Source: Oceanirhabdus sp. W0125-5
GTDB taxonomy: Bacteria; Bacillota; Clostridia; Clostridiales; Clostridiaceae
DNA: 64,000 nucleotides
Assembly: GCF_027938815.1 (NCBI RefSeq)
Contig: NZ_CP115913.1
Location: 3,444,001-3,508,000 of the forward strand
Direction: 5' to 3'
A model generated the notes under the pieces. The model was not told the DNA's origin and did not search any database. It was given only the letters and a program-made list of their open reading frames with translations. Both the position numbers and the translations under genes were made by a program. Shown piece by piece: positions 15,523-25,900 of this stretch; the stretch's first letter is position 1; every line of letters starts with the position of its first letter.

Positions 15523-16527
15523 TTGAAAAAGAAAAATTTAGGAAAGAAATTATTGAGTACAACTGTTATTGCATTATTAATTTCATCACTTACTTATGTT
15601 TATAAAGTTGATGCTTTTGATAAGTATTATAATAAACCTGAAAAGATAGAAGGAAATAAGGATATAATTTGGGATTCAATTAAAGACAACAAAGATGATG
15701 AGAAAAAAGATACAGATGATGATTCATCAGATAATATCAATAATGAAGTGGATGAAAAAGATCAAGGAGAAAAGGAAGAACAAGAAGTTTATATTGTAGA
15801 GTCTGGAGATACCTTGTATAAAATCTCAGTAAAATTCAATATGAGTCTTAACACACTTAAAGAAATTAATAACTTAAAAGAAAATATGATTTATAGTGGA
15901 CAAGCACTTTTTGTTATTAATAACGGGAACAATTCAAATGATAAAGTTGTTATAAGTAATCCTGATGATATTTTAGCATTGGTAAATAAATCGAATAAAT
16001 TGCCATCTGATTACATTCCTAATAATCTAGTTGTACCAAATGTTCCTTTTCCATTTAAAAGTTATCATTCTAAAAAATTAATGAGAAAAGATGCTGCCCA
16101 AGCTCTAGAGGAATTATTTGAACAAGCTAAGAAGGAAAACATTAAACTATATGCTTTATCAGGCTATCGTTCATATGAGAGACAAGCATCCATTTTTGCC
16201 TCAAATGTTAAGAAAAAAGGATTAGAAAAAGCTAATCAATTTAGTGCTAGACCTGGTGAGAGCGAACATCAAACAGGATTAGCAATGGATATAACAAGCC
16301 CTTCTGTTAAAAATGTTCTAACTCAACGTTTTGGACAAACTCCCGAGGGTAAATGGGTTAAAGCTAATGCTCATAAGTTTGGATTTATCATTCGTTATCC
16401 TCAAGGTAAAGAGCATATTACAGGATACCAATACGAGCCATGGCATTTACGTTATGTAGGTAAAGAAGCTGCTGAGGAAATAAAAAATAATAATTTTACT
16501 TTAGAAGAATACTTAGATGTGATTTAA
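15523..16527 (+). CDS. LysM plus VanY-type D-Ala-D-Ala carboxypeptidase, secreted
   Basis: A protein of 334 residues with a TTG start (15523) behind AGGAG. Domains: a signal peptide or anchor at 8-28 (STTVIALLISSLTYVYKV), an acidic linker about 45-85, one LysM repeat at about 88-131 (YIVESGDTLYKISVKFN), then a peptidase M15B/VanY domain at about 165-334. The zinc site is typical: SARPGESEHQTGLAMDIT and YEPWHLRYVG. It would bind peptidoglycan outside the membrane and trim stem peptides. It stands alone with its own terminator. Confidence 0.92.
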   Translation: MKKKNLGKKLLSTTVIALLISSLTYVYKVDAFDKYYNKPEKIEGNKDIIWDSIKDNKDDEKKDTDDDSSDNINNEVDEKDQGEKEEQEVYIVESGDTLYKISVKFNMSLNTLKEINNLKENMIYSGQALFVINNGNNSNDKVVISNPDDILALVNKSNKLPSDYIPNNLVVPNVPFPFKSYHSKKLMRKDAAQALEELFEQAKKENIKLYALSGYRSYERQASIFASNVKKKGLEKANQFSARPGESEHQTGLAMDITSPSVKNVLTQRFGQTPEGKWVKANAHKFGFIIRYPQGKEHITGYQYEPWHLRYVGKEAAEEIKNNNFTLEEYLDVI

Positions 16528-16556
16528 CTGCTGATACAATTCAGCAGTTTTTTTAT
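16525..16556 (+). terminator. Terminator of the LysM-VanY gene
   Basis: AACTGCTGA / TTCAGCAGTT stem followed by seven T; it starts within the stop codon. Confidence 0.85.
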
Positions 16557-16655
16557 TGTACTTAAATACATATTACGATAAAATTAGTAAATTTTACAGC
16601 TATAATGTATAATATAGTTATTATTGTTAGGTTATATTTACAGGAGGAAAATGAT

Positions 16656-17234
16656 ATGAATAATAAGAATAAAGTTTTTTTTATCATAACGGCATGTATT
16701 GTTATAATTTTATTTATGGGTATAAGAATATATTCATTGGAAGTATCTATAAGAGACTTAAGCAACAAATTATCTATAGCAACTTCTTCTAATCATCAAA
16801 TTTATAATGAAGTTAATTCCTTAAATTATAAGCTTAATAAACTTGAGAATATTCTAAAAGAAGAAATACACTCCTTAAAACTTGAAGATGAAAAAGCTAT
16901 GTCACTTACGGAACTATCTGAGTATTTAGATGTAAGTATTCAATCTCTTTCTGGAGCGATAGATTCAATTCCCCATGTCTCCTTTAATGGTGAAAAAAGA
17001 TTTCTTAAGAGTGAGGTTGATAAATGGTTCAAGGACAGTACTACAAGTGGTTTTTCTTCATTTACTAAGGAAGTTATGAATCCTGGAGAGCTTTCTAGAT
17101 ATTTAAATGTTAGTATGAAAGATATAATGGCATGGGTCCAAGATGACAACTCCGATATCCCTTTCTCTATGAATGGAAGTTTATATAGATTTAAAAAAGA
17201 GGATATTGATAAATGGTGGCACAGCAGACAATAA
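16656..17234 (+). CDS. Membrane-anchored coiled-coil protein with two excisionase-like HTH units
   Basis: A protein of 192 residues from ATG 16656, chosen because CAGGAGGAAA lies just upstream (the frame opens at 16605). Layout: one transmembrane helix at about 8-26 (FIITACIVIILFMGIRIY), a coiled coil at about 30-72, then two similar units of about 50 residues. Unit 1 is MSLTELSEYLDVSIQSLSGA and onward to FLKSEVDKWF. Unit 2 is MNPGELSRYLNVSMKDIMAW and onward to FKKEDIDKWW. Each looks like an excisionase/MerR-type winged helix. Tethering such domains to the membrane is unusual. I do not know a named family. Confidence 0.75.
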   Translation: MNNKNKVFFIITACIVIILFMGIRIYSLEVSIRDLSNKLSIATSSNHQIYNEVNSLNYKLNKLENILKEEIHSLKLEDEKAMSLTELSEYLDVSIQSLSGAIDSIPHVSFNGEKRFLKSEVDKWFKDSTTSGFSSFTKEVMNPGELSRYLNVSMKDIMAWVQDDNSDIPFSMNGSLYRFKKEDIDKWWHSRQ

Positions 17235-17290
17235 TTAAAGAAGCAATATCTAAAGGGGTACTTTGCCTTCGGATATTGCTTCTTTAATTA
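17233..17290. terminator. Bidirectional terminator
   Basis: An 18-base perfect stem (AATTAAAGAAGCAATATC and its complement) between the converging HTH-protein and S41 peptidase genes; it overlaps both stop codons. Confidence 0.85.
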
Positions 17291-19069
17291 TTTGTTCTCT
17301 ATAACTTCTATTGCTTTTTCCACAAGTTCGTCTCTTCCCTCTCTAATCCCTTCAATTGTAGGTTTAACAATCACATCTGGAATAATTCCAACTCTTTGTG
17401 TTTCTCCTCCATCAGGATAATAAACTCCTATACCAGTAAATGATGTTATAAATCCTCCTGGCAAGGTTAACTTGCTTACATTTCCATCTGCGCCATTAGA
17501 AGGTGTTCCTAAAACAACAGCATTTGGAGCAACTCTTAAAGCCATTGCAGTATATTCTGGCTGACTTTGAGAATATTTATTAACTAATATCATTACTTTT
17601 CCCTTGTAATAGTCTGGATTTTTAGCACCTACTTTTATTGAAGAAGTAAATGCAAACTGTCCAGGTATTTCTAAACTAGGAATTGTAAATGCTGCAAACT
17701 CTGTAGGTTCAGGCATTAAATACTTCCCTAGGCTAAAGACAATAAAATCTGATGGATAGTTTCTTAAGTCAACAATTATTCCTTTTGTATTCAAAAACTT
17801 TTCCATAATTTTATTTATTTCATTCTTCTTCAAGTTCCCTGGGTTAATATATCCAATATTATTTCCAATCATTTCATGGGATTTCTTATCCTCATTATCA
17901 TAATTCATTTTGTTCTTATGAATACTTACAATATCTTCTGTATTTATTTCTTCATCTCGTTTAAACGTAATCTCTACCTTTTCTTCTTTAGTACGATTTA
18001 ATAGATATCTTATAACCACATTTTTATGATTTTTGTTTTGTTGTGGATATAACTCTTCTAACCTTGTTATTACATCATCTATATCTTCACCATTAATCTT
18101 TAATACAACGTCTCCAACTTTAAAATTTGAATCATTAACTTCATTATTCAAAAACCCTTCAACATACACTACTTTATCATCTAAAATATTGAAGTGTAAT
18201 GGAATAAACCTATCCCCCAATGATTCTATAACAAGATTTCCGACCCCTGGTTTATATAGTGTAGCATGATCATCTTTAATACATCTAGTTAACCCATTAA
18301 AAACATAATTATATGAGTTCATATCATCCCCTTGAATAAACTCAGGTAAATATACTTTAAGTACTTCATCCCAATTTTCATCTATAAGGTACTTATATGG
18401 GAAAAAGTATTCAATGGCATTCCAGTATCTAAATAACCCTAATAGTCGATAATTCTTATCTGAGTAATCCATATCATTATATTCTTTCTCATTTATAAAA
18501 ATAGGATTACCTACATTAGGGGTTAATTTTACATACTTTTCTGTTTTATCAATTTTTGACTTCTGAATCTTTATAAGAGATTCTTTTAATTCTTCATCAA
18601 GAAACTTTTCTTCTCCAATCCAATCGAGACTAGAACTAATTTTCACCTTTTTAGTGTTCTTTATTTCTTTACTCCTAATATCTATCTTTCCTAAATCACC
18701 AATCCATTGAACTAATATTTGATCAACTTCCTTCTGATTTTTACTTTCTAGAACTTCAGGTATTAATATTAACAGTTCCTCATCCATATCAATATTATTT
18801 TTTGTTACATTTGGATGATAGTACTTTACAAATCCCCATACTTTACACAATTTATATAACCCTTCACTTTGATTTTGATTTAACCTATCAATATTCAAAC
18901 TGGTGTAATTTTTCATTACTTCCCTACTTTGTTTTTCAGTATTAAATACAAACTGATAAATAAATATTCCCACCAGAATTATTGGTAATAAAAAAAGCAA
19001 ATTTCTATATTTTTTTATACTTTTTTTACTTCCGCTTTGAAATTCTTTACCCTTTTTTTCTTGTTCCAT
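17288..19069 (-). CDS. S41 family (tail-specific) peptidase with PDZ domain
   Basis: A protein of 593 residues. It has an N-terminal membrane anchor at about 24-43 (LLFLLPIILVGIFIYQFVF), an N-terminal region with WGFVKYYHP repeated in spirit by FRYWNAIEYFFPY, a PDZ domain near 310-360 (VGDVVLKINGEDIDD), and the S41 core at about 410-590. The likely nucleophile serine is in NKYSQSQPEYTA, where the family has a Ser-x-x-Glu arrangement. It probably acts outside the membrane on protein C-termini. A serine two positions earlier could also be the nucleophile. It stands alone. Confidence 0.88.
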   Translation of the reverse strand: MEQEKKGKEFQSGSKKSIKKYRNLLFLLPIILVGIFIYQFVFNTEKQSREVMKNYTSLNIDRLNQNQSEGLYKLCKVWGFVKYYHPNVTKNNIDMDEELLILIPEVLESKNQKEVDQILVQWIGDLGKIDIRSKEIKNTKKVKISSSLDWIGEEKFLDEELKESLIKIQKSKIDKTEKYVKLTPNVGNPIFINEKEYNDMDYSDKNYRLLGLFRYWNAIEYFFPYKYLIDENWDEVLKVYLPEFIQGDDMNSYNYVFNGLTRCIKDDHATLYKPGVGNLVIESLGDRFIPLHFNILDDKVVYVEGFLNNEVNDSNFKVGDVVLKINGEDIDDVITRLEELYPQQNKNHKNVVIRYLLNRTKEEKVEITFKRDEEINTEDIVSIHKNKMNYDNEDKKSHEMIGNNIGYINPGNLKKNEINKIMEKFLNTKGIIVDLRNYPSDFIVFSLGKYLMPEPTEFAAFTIPSLEIPGQFAFTSSIKVGAKNPDYYKGKVMILVNKYSQSQPEYTAMALRVAPNAVVLGTPSNGADGNVSKLTLPGGFITSFTGIGVYYPDGGETQRVGIIPDVIVKPTIEGIREGRDELVEKAIEVIENK

Positions 19070-19251
19070 TTTTCTCTCTCCTTCCCCAATTAATACTTTA
19101 ATTCAAATTATTAATTATTAAACTTTGTAACAATTATATACATTCAATACATATTTTTCAACCGAATTGCTTAATATTTCATATAATATTAAGATTTTGA
19201 TCTGTATAAAAGTTGACCTTTTTGAACTTAGTATTACATTATTTGGGGCAA

Positions 19252-19287
19252 AAAAAATGCACTTACTTTAAAATAAGTGCATTTTCT
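19252..19287. terminator. Hairpin with A and T flanks
   Basis: AAATGCACTTA / TAAGTGCATTT stem in the 19070-19385 gap, which otherwise holds only AT-rich sequence. It lies downstream of the small gene at 19386-19631 and may end it. Confidence 0.6.
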
Positions 19288-19385
19288 TATATTAATAACT
19301 ATTAATATTCTTTTAAATATTATTAATTAAATATAATGTGCATTGTGATAAGTATCTTAGTGAAAGTAAATAATTTATAGCTGTC

Positions 19386-19631
19386 TTATGGTATTTTTTT
19401 TACCATTACGTCTTTACATAGTATAACTCTATTGCTTGTTTCTAATTTATTAACGAATTTTTCAAATTCATTATATAACTCTTTTCTTAAGTCATTAACA
19501 TATTTGATCCCTTTAATTAACTGAAGCTTTTCATCTATACATATGTATAACGCTTCCTCTTCATTTTCAGCTGTTATTTTAACCTCTTCCATCATATTAC
19601 TCTCTTTAACATACATTATAAATTTCATCAT
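19386..19631 (-). CDS. Hypothetical 81-residue protein
   Basis: Starts MMKFIMYVKESNMMEEVKIT behind AAGGGTG, nine bases upstream of the ATG at 19631; the frame opens two codons earlier at a TTG. It is soluble, with an N-terminal beta strand and a central helical region (EEEALYICIDEKLQ, LRKELYNEFEKFVNKLE). No family is recognised. The ribosome binding site supports a real gene. Confidence 0.55.
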   Translation of the reverse strand: MMKFIMYVKESNMMEEVKITAENEEEALYICIDEKLQLIKGIKYVNDLRKELYNEFEKFVNKLETSNRVILCKDVMVKKIP

Positions 19632-19975
19632 AGTCAATCACACCCTTAATATTTTATGTAATATTTTCTTTCAGAAGATATAACTTTACACACAATTTTT
19701 TTCGATAATGTTATATTACCATTAATCACATTATTATGCATAGTGATTTTTGTAAATTTTTTTATATCTTATGTAACTTTTCTTTTGTTTCCCCAAATTT
19801 AATCTGATTACATTATGTTTTAAGTCTTTCATTCTCTTATCCTATTATTAGTATCCCTTAAATTCAATGTTTTTAAATTAGATAATTTTTGAAATTACTT
19901 AATATCTATGTTTAATTATGCTCTCAGTAAAAATAAATACTAAAAATTTATTTTTTAGTTTCATTTAATGTTTTT

Positions 19976-20076
19976 GTTTACATTATTTTAGTTTACATAA
20001 TCTTAAATATGTAAACAATTCTTGTTTGAATTGAACGAAAAGAAATCTGACACCCTGTTCTGGATATCAGATCTCT
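19976..20076 (-). repeat. Dispersed repeat, copy B (iteron site plus hairpin)
   Basis: GTTTACATTATTTTA, then GTTTACATA-N8-TATGTAAAC (19991-20016, perfect 9-bp arms), then 26 bases on a hairpin AATCTGACACC ... GGATATCAGATC (20043-20074). It lies in the 19632-20148 gap, where nothing else is recognised apart from a small TCACATTATTATGCATAGTGA palindrome-like stretch near 19727. Confidence 0.8.
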
Positions 20077-20148
20077 ACTCTGTGTGATTCACTATTTATA
20101 ATAATTTTAATTAATTCAAATGGATACTTTTATATACACACTCCATTT

Positions 20149-21354
20149 TTAAGCTGAGAGCTTGTTTAAAGATTTGTTTTTGCCTAATTTTTTATTTAAA
20201 TATATTGCAAAAACAAAGGTTAATACTAACATAGATATTCCTAAACTCAAATGGAATGTAAATATATCTGTTTTATCCTTAAGCAATCCCAAAATAGGTA
20301 AGAAAATTGCCCCTGCCAAGTTAGTTAGTAGGCTGAAAAATGATAATATTGTTGCTCTTTTATCAGATGGAATATTTTTATTTAAATGCTTTCTAACAGC
20401 TGGATGATAAAGACCTCTTGCAACCTGCTGAAGCATCATAGGTAATACACCAATCCACCATTTTGAAAGACCCATTAAAATAAAGGATACAACCATAAAA
20501 ACTGAAAGGAGTATTAAAGTTTTCCCCTTTGTTGCTTTCATAATTTTATGAGCATTCTTTGATACTTTAGCTGCAACAATGTTAAAAAAGAAAAAAATCA
20601 AACCAAATAATTCTACAGGCACATCAACCCCTTCAAAATATGGCTGAAACAAGAAAAATCCAAATCTATAAAAAACATAGAACATCATTGAATATAATAT
20701 TATAGCTCTGACTTTATCATGTTTCATTACATACATTCCACTGTCTTTTATTTGTTTAAGATATTTCTCTCCATACTTGCCTTTCTTGTTCTCAATTGGA
20801 GGTTCCACAAGTTTTAATCCTATAAGAACTGAAATAAATACAAATATAGATGATGCAACCATAGGGAGTTCTCTATTTATCCTGTATAGAAAACTTGCAG
20901 CTATGCTTCCTACAGCTTGGGCATATAAAAGATATGACTTTGCTTTACCTTCAATTTCTTGAAATCTATGCTCCTGCCCTTCAGCTTTTAAAGAATCATA
21001 GATTAAAGCCACATCCGCACCAGACTTAAAAGTAGATCCTATTCCAAAAAATATTTCTGCTATTGCAAAAACATAAAAATTTTGACCGAATACAAAGAGC
21101 AATAAGCTGCTTGCCCATAACAATGCTCCTAAGAGCATACTTGCTTTTCTTCCTATTTTATCTGCTACCGCACCAGTTGGCACTTCACATATTACAATAG
21201 TGACAGATGCAATAGAACTTAAAAGCATTATCTCAGCAAATGATAACCCTTTGCTGAAAAAATAGATAGTCATTATTGGACCTAAAATTAAAAGATTTGA
21301 AAATAAATTATAACCATAATAATACCTGATGTTTTTTCTTAAACTAATAGACAT
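20149..21354 (-). CDS. MFS transporter under a ykkC-class riboswitch
   Basis: A protein of 401 residues from ATG 21354 (MSISLRKNIRYYYGYN) behind AAGGAGGG; the open frame upstream to 21534 is the riboswitch leader, not protein. It has twelve predicted helices with the MFS loop 2-3 signature GAVADKIGRKASMLLG near 60-75. The substrate is unknown from sequence. The ykkC-class leader suggests export of guanidine or a related compound, though most known guanidine exporters are small SMR proteins. There is no neighbour in the operon. Confidence 0.88.
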   Translation of the reverse strand: MSISLRKNIRYYYGYNLFSNLLILGPIMTIYFFSKGLSFAEIMLLSSIASVTIVICEVPTGAVADKIGRKASMLLGALLWASSLLLFVFGQNFYVFAIAEIFFGIGSTFKSGADVALIYDSLKAEGQEHRFQEIEGKAKSYLLYAQAVGSIAASFLYRINRELPMVASSIFVFISVLIGLKLVEPPIENKKGKYGEKYLKQIKDSGMYVMKHDKVRAIILYSMMFYVFYRFGFFLFQPYFEGVDVPVELFGLIFFFFNIVAAKVSKNAHKIMKATKGKTLILLSVFMVVSFILMGLSKWWIGVLPMMLQQVARGLYHPAVRKHLNKNIPSDKRATILSFFSLLTNLAGAIFLPILGLLKDKTDIFTFHLSLGISMLVLTFVFAIYLNKKLGKNKSLNKLSA

Positions 21355-21397
21355 TAGCCTACCCTCCTTTTCCCCCAATAAAATATAATATAAAAAT

Positions 21398-21535
21398 AAA
21401 TAAAGAAACCCAAAGAACGAGTTCAAAAGAGACTCGTCCTTCGGGCTTTTATCCCAAAAGTGTAGTTGTAAATCAACCTGTACCGCTCGGACCAGACAGC
21501 AAATTAATGCTCGGAACCCTAGGTACACTCTCAAA
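21398..21535 (-). ncRNA. ykkC-class riboswitch (probably guanidine-I) with terminator
   Basis: On the minus strand the conserved blocks appear in order: ACCTAGGGTTCCG (21524-21512), CTGGTCCGAGCGGTAC (about 21497-21482), and GGGATAAAAGCCCG (21455-21442). These are the signature segments of ykkC RNAs. The 3' GCCCGAAGGACGAG block can instead pair over 13 bases with CTCGTTCTTTGGG to form a terminator followed by TTTCTTTATTT. Ligand binding should therefore prevent termination. Subtypes of this scaffold sense guanidine, ppGpp, PRPP or nucleotides. The transporter context favours guanidine, but I cannot prove the subtype. Confidence 0.85.
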
Positions 21536-21591
21536 ATTCTAATTTATGGATTATTTTATATTAAATATCTATTTGTGTCAATGGTTTATTC

Positions 21592-22017
21592 TTATCTTTC
21601 TTTAAAATTATTAAATTTAGTTTCTAACTCCATAGCTAAATAAATTAAAAAAGTATATCTAAGCTTCTCATCGTCTATAGGAATAAACTTAATCTTATAA
21701 TTATTATAAAGATACTCTCTGGCTTCTCTCATTGTAGAGTACCCTTTTTCTTTTAGAATTTTTGTAGCCACAGTTGCTTGATTTTCTCCTATAGACCTTT
21801 CATCAACCCCAATTTTCTGTGCAATAGTTTTTGACCTTCCAACATATGTAGGAACACCTTTATCATACATTACATATACTGCCCCCATTGGACTATCTGC
21901 ACCTAATATCTCTTTAATTTTGCTTTCTGTTAAAAATTCTAAATCATAACTAGGTGATTGACTTATTTCTTGTTTTAAAACTGGTAATCTTTCTACATAT
22001 TCAAAGAACTTACTCAT
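21592..22017 (-). CDS. GIY-YIG nuclease-like protein
   Basis: A protein of 141 residues from ATG 22017 (MSKFFEYVERLPVLKQ), behind GGGGGAG. The middle reads GAVYVMYDKGVPTYVGRSKT, matching the GIY-YIG core (xVYVx10-xYVGxS), with a following Arg in the KIGVDERS helix. The C-terminal half is helical with EREYLYNN-type and MELETKF segments. Single-domain GIY-YIG proteins include repair and restriction nucleases. No target or partner is evident here. Confidence 0.7.
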   Translation of the reverse strand: MSKFFEYVERLPVLKQEISQSPSYDLEFLTESKIKEILGADSPMGAVYVMYDKGVPTYVGRSKTIAQKIGVDERSIGENQATVATKILKEKGYSTMREAREYLYNNYKIKFIPIDDEKLRYTFLIYLAMELETKFNNFKER

Positions 22018-22200
22018 ATCTATCTCCCCCATATCTATATAAATTATACCAATAATTAGTACATTATTGATTACAATATCAATTCAATTTACAAATATCA
22101 CATTTAGAGCTATATTCACTAACCAACCCTTTCCTCCCCAATAATTCTCATAATATGAACATCTAGTTTAATATCAACTATACCTCCATTACGAAATACT

Positions 22201-22809
22201 CTACTTCTTTACTAGCTTGTATCCAATTGACTCGGCAAATTTTTTTAGTGCTTCAATATCCATTTTATTTTCTTCAGCATTAACTTCTTTACCTGTTATT
22301 CCTTTTACAATTGCATTGGACATTTTCTCAGCATCAAAGATTGCCATATCCTTTTCTGAATCACAGAAGCACCCTTCAATTAATATTGCTGGTGCATTAG
22401 TATGATTAAGGACATAAAGTTTTTTATGAATCTTTATACCTCTATTATAGAAACCTAACTTTATCAGTTCATCTTGTATTGGCTTTGCTATCTTCTTACC
22501 ATTATTGCTTACATAAAAGACCTCACATCCATGCGCTTTACCATTATAGTAATTAAAGTGCATTGAAATAACTATATCCACCTTAGCTGAATTTGCTTTT
22601 TCACATCTCATTCTTAAGCTATCTGATGTAGAATGAATACTTTTAAAATCCTCTTTTGTTGGAGTACAATCAATTACTTCATACCCTAATTCTCTAAGTT
22701 TTTCTATAGCCAGATAGGACACTTCATTAATCATATCATCTTCTTTACGAAGTCCTATAGTTCCACGATTCCATGGAGTTTGATGCCCTCGAAACCACCC
22801 TATTTTCAT
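22201..22809 (-). CDS. N-acetylmuramoyl-L-alanine amidase (Amidase_3)
   Basis: A protein of 202 residues from ATG 22809 behind AAGGAGTGAG. The Amidase_3 zinc site is visible: the N-terminal histidine in WFRGHQTPWNRGTIG, a Glu early in the next helix region (EDDMINEVSY), His in SMHFNYYNG and the catalytic Glu in ILIEGCFCDSEKD. The last 20 residues (IEALKKFAESIGYKLVKK) resemble a small anchor often seen in phage endolysins and spore amidases. There is no signal peptide, so it is either released by lysis or acts in the spore mother cell. Confidence 0.85.
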   Translation of the reverse strand: MKIGWFRGHQTPWNRGTIGLRKEDDMINEVSYLAIEKLRELGYEVIDCTPTKEDFKSIHSTSDSLRMRCEKANSAKVDIVISMHFNYYNGKAHGCEVFYVSNNGKKIAKPIQDELIKLGFYNRGIKIHKKLYVLNHTNAPAILIEGCFCDSEKDMAIFDAEKMSNAIVKGITGKEVNAEENKMDIEALKKFAESIGYKLVKK

Positions 22810-22848
22810 ACAACTCACTCCTTATTTTGGTTTATATTAGATATAAAA

Positions 22849-22898
22849 CTCCCCCCACTAATCACATTATATTATTCCTTGATTAATTGGGGGGTGCT
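22849..22898 (-). terminator. Strong G/C-rich hairpin downstream of the AAA ATPase operon
   Basis: CCCCCCACTAATCA pairs with TGATTAATTGGGGGG, 38 bases after the stop at 22936. It ends the YqiJ-flotillin-ATPase operon. Confidence 0.75.
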
Positions 22899-22935
22899 TT
22901 ATTAATTACTCATTATTATTATATTAATTCCATAC

Positions 22936-25900
22936 CTAAGATATATCTTTACTTTTAGCCATTATATCCTTAATCATCTCTAAATTCTCAGTAAGATTAC
23001 TTAGAACCATTACTGCCTGACCTATCTTGTCATCACCTTTTACAAGTTTGTTTTTAACAAATATCTTTTTAATTTCATCCCAACGTTCTTTCTCTTCACT
23101 ATTTAAACAACCAGCAATCTCTTTCCACTTAAGCATATTAGCCTCTGCACCAGTTGTTAGTGTTTGAGAATCATTCACGTAGCTCGCAAGAATTTGTTCA
23201 AACAATTCTTCATCATTCATTATAGAAACAACTTTCTCTGCAATCTTATTCATGTTTCTATAAGAACCTTGAAGTTTAAAAGGTGGTTCATTTCTATACT
23301 CATCAGCTTGAGCTGCTGAATATATATATTCCATGTTAACCTTTAGTACTACATCTCTTACTTTAAACAACTTTTCAATAACGGTAATATATTCATTAAG
23401 CTCATCAATTGAATAAGTACCTTCAAAGTTAACATTTTCTCTTTCTGCACCTTTTGCCATTTCAATAAGACCATATAGATCCTTCTGACTTCTACTTGAC
23501 AGCTTACTTAGTACAGGATTAGATGTTAAGCTGTTTTCAATGTAACTAAGCTTAAATGCTTCTTCATTTTCTCTAAGCATATCTCCAAGATTATATACAT
23601 CAGCTCTATTAGAAAGCATATCTGGTATCTTGAATTTTTCACCGCTTTCTGTGTAAGGGTTACCAGCCATAACCACAGCTACCTTCTTACCTCTTAAATC
23701 ATAGGTCTGACCAACACCATTGTATACCCCTTCAATCTTACGCTGACCATCACATAGTGATATGAATTTCTGTAAGAATTCTGGATTACAGTGCTGAATA
23801 TCATCCACATAGATCATTACATTGTTACCCATCTTCAGTGCAAGATTAAGTTTTCTTAATTCATCTCTAGCGCTAGTATTATTAGCCTTCCCTGGATCTA
23901 ATGATGTTACTTCGTGCCCTAGAGATGGTCCATTAATTTTTACTAGGATAATACCAAGTCTGCTTGCTATATACTCCATCAAGGTAGTTTTACCATAACC
24001 AGGTGGTGAAACTAGCAATAACATTCCCATTAAGTCAGTTCTCTTATTTTCTCCAACAACACCAATTTGTTTAGCCAGGTTATCCCCTATCAATGGAAGA
24101 TACACTTTATCTATCAGCTTATTTCTAACAAATGATGATAATACTTTTGGCTTAAAATCATCTAAATGAAGCTCATCTTTAAACTGTTGGATAAGTTCCT
24201 TTTTGATATTCTGGAACTTAAGATAGTCATTAACTACAAAATCACTGTAATGTTTTAACTTATGCATAAACTTAGTATAAGCTATTGTATATTTGCCTCC
24301 ATTAATAACACCATGTGTTCCTACAAGTCCATTTATAGTTACCTTTGTATCAACATTAATTACTCTGCCTAAAGTAGCATTATTCTCGATTAGCATAACA
24401 ATAACTTCATCAAGCACGCCTGATAGTTCTTCCTTATCCAGAGCTTCGAATAAATTACTATTATCTAAGATATCCAATCTATAAGCATTAACCCATTCTT
24501 TAATAAGATAGAAAACACCTTCAATATCGTTTATGCTATTTTTTACTGATGATGAGAATTGGTCAATTGCATTCTTATCTCGTAAGTAGTTCATAAAGCC
24601 ATCATATATTTTTTTAGCTTCCTTACTAACTACGAACTCTTCACCTTTCATGATCTCCTTACAAAGATATTCTGCAGCTGCAGGGATATATTTGTTATCA
24701 AAGAAGGTTATATCCTTATATGCATTGTTAAGTTTTTCAATTATAAAAGGAAGATAATTATCCAAATTAGGTGATGAGTTAAAATACAAGCTAACCTTAG
24801 CTAATTCTTTTAAACGAACTATTAACAGTTCCTTAGTTTCAGAATCGACTAAACGCTTCCAAAACAATCTGGCTAAAGCTCTAACCTGACTCTTATATAT
24901 TAATAGATCTATATTATGATGTAATTCTAGTAATGTTTTAAGTATCTTTGCTCCATCACTATCATGTACCCCTTTGGTATACCCTTCTTGATATCTTGAT
25001 TCCATAAACTTTTGAACTATTTCAACTAATTGAGTCTCAGTCTTTGAATACAATATATCTAAGCTTTCAAATTGTTTATTTCTTGCAGCTTTAAAAATTG
25101 TATAAGCAAGATATTCCCCTCTATAAACATCCACATTCTCTGATACAATACTCTGTTCAAAGACATGCTGATACTTGTTGATTTCCTCATGTACTACCTT
25201 ATCCCAGAAATCTGTTCCTGTAATGTGATAATATAATCCGTCATCTTTTTGTACCATGGAAAGATCTATAGCTTTTGTGTTTACAGAGAAATGATGTTTA
25301 CCTAGTTTTAAGACATTTTCTCCACCAACATATAACTCCTGCTTATCCTTTAGCTGTCGAATAGTATCTTCTTTTAATGTCTTTAATCTTGAGCTAATCT
25401 CATCAGCCTTAACATTATCTCCAAGCTCTCTTAATTGAGATATAATATCTCTAACCTTCTCAGCCATTATGTCCGTAGCAAGATATCCATTTATCTCTTC
25501 AATAGAATTGAAACCTTTTACCCTGTTAGCTATTCCATTGATAATACGTTCAGATGAATTAAATAATCCAACTATACGTTTATTTAACTTATCTAAAAGT
25601 GACTGTTTCTTTCCTTCAAAAGCATTATATAACTCTTCTCTTTTTTCACTAAGTTTAACTACATACTCATCAAACTCAGCAAACTTTCCTTCTAATTCCT
25701 GTATTTGAACCATTACCTTATTAAGATACTGGTCACATTTCTCTACTGTATCTGAAACATCCAGATAATTTACTACAGCTTGACTAAGCAATTTCATTTG
25801 AGAGTTAAACTGGGTAGTCATTTCACTTTTAGAAAATTCCTCTACCCTTGTCTTTAGTCTTGCCTTAGCATTATTTATCAGAGAGAACAATGATGAAATT

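Noticed and set aside
21354..21534. N-terminal extension of the MFS transporter
   Set aside because: The extra 60 codons translate the riboswitch and terminator. The AGGAGG before 21354 gives the true start.
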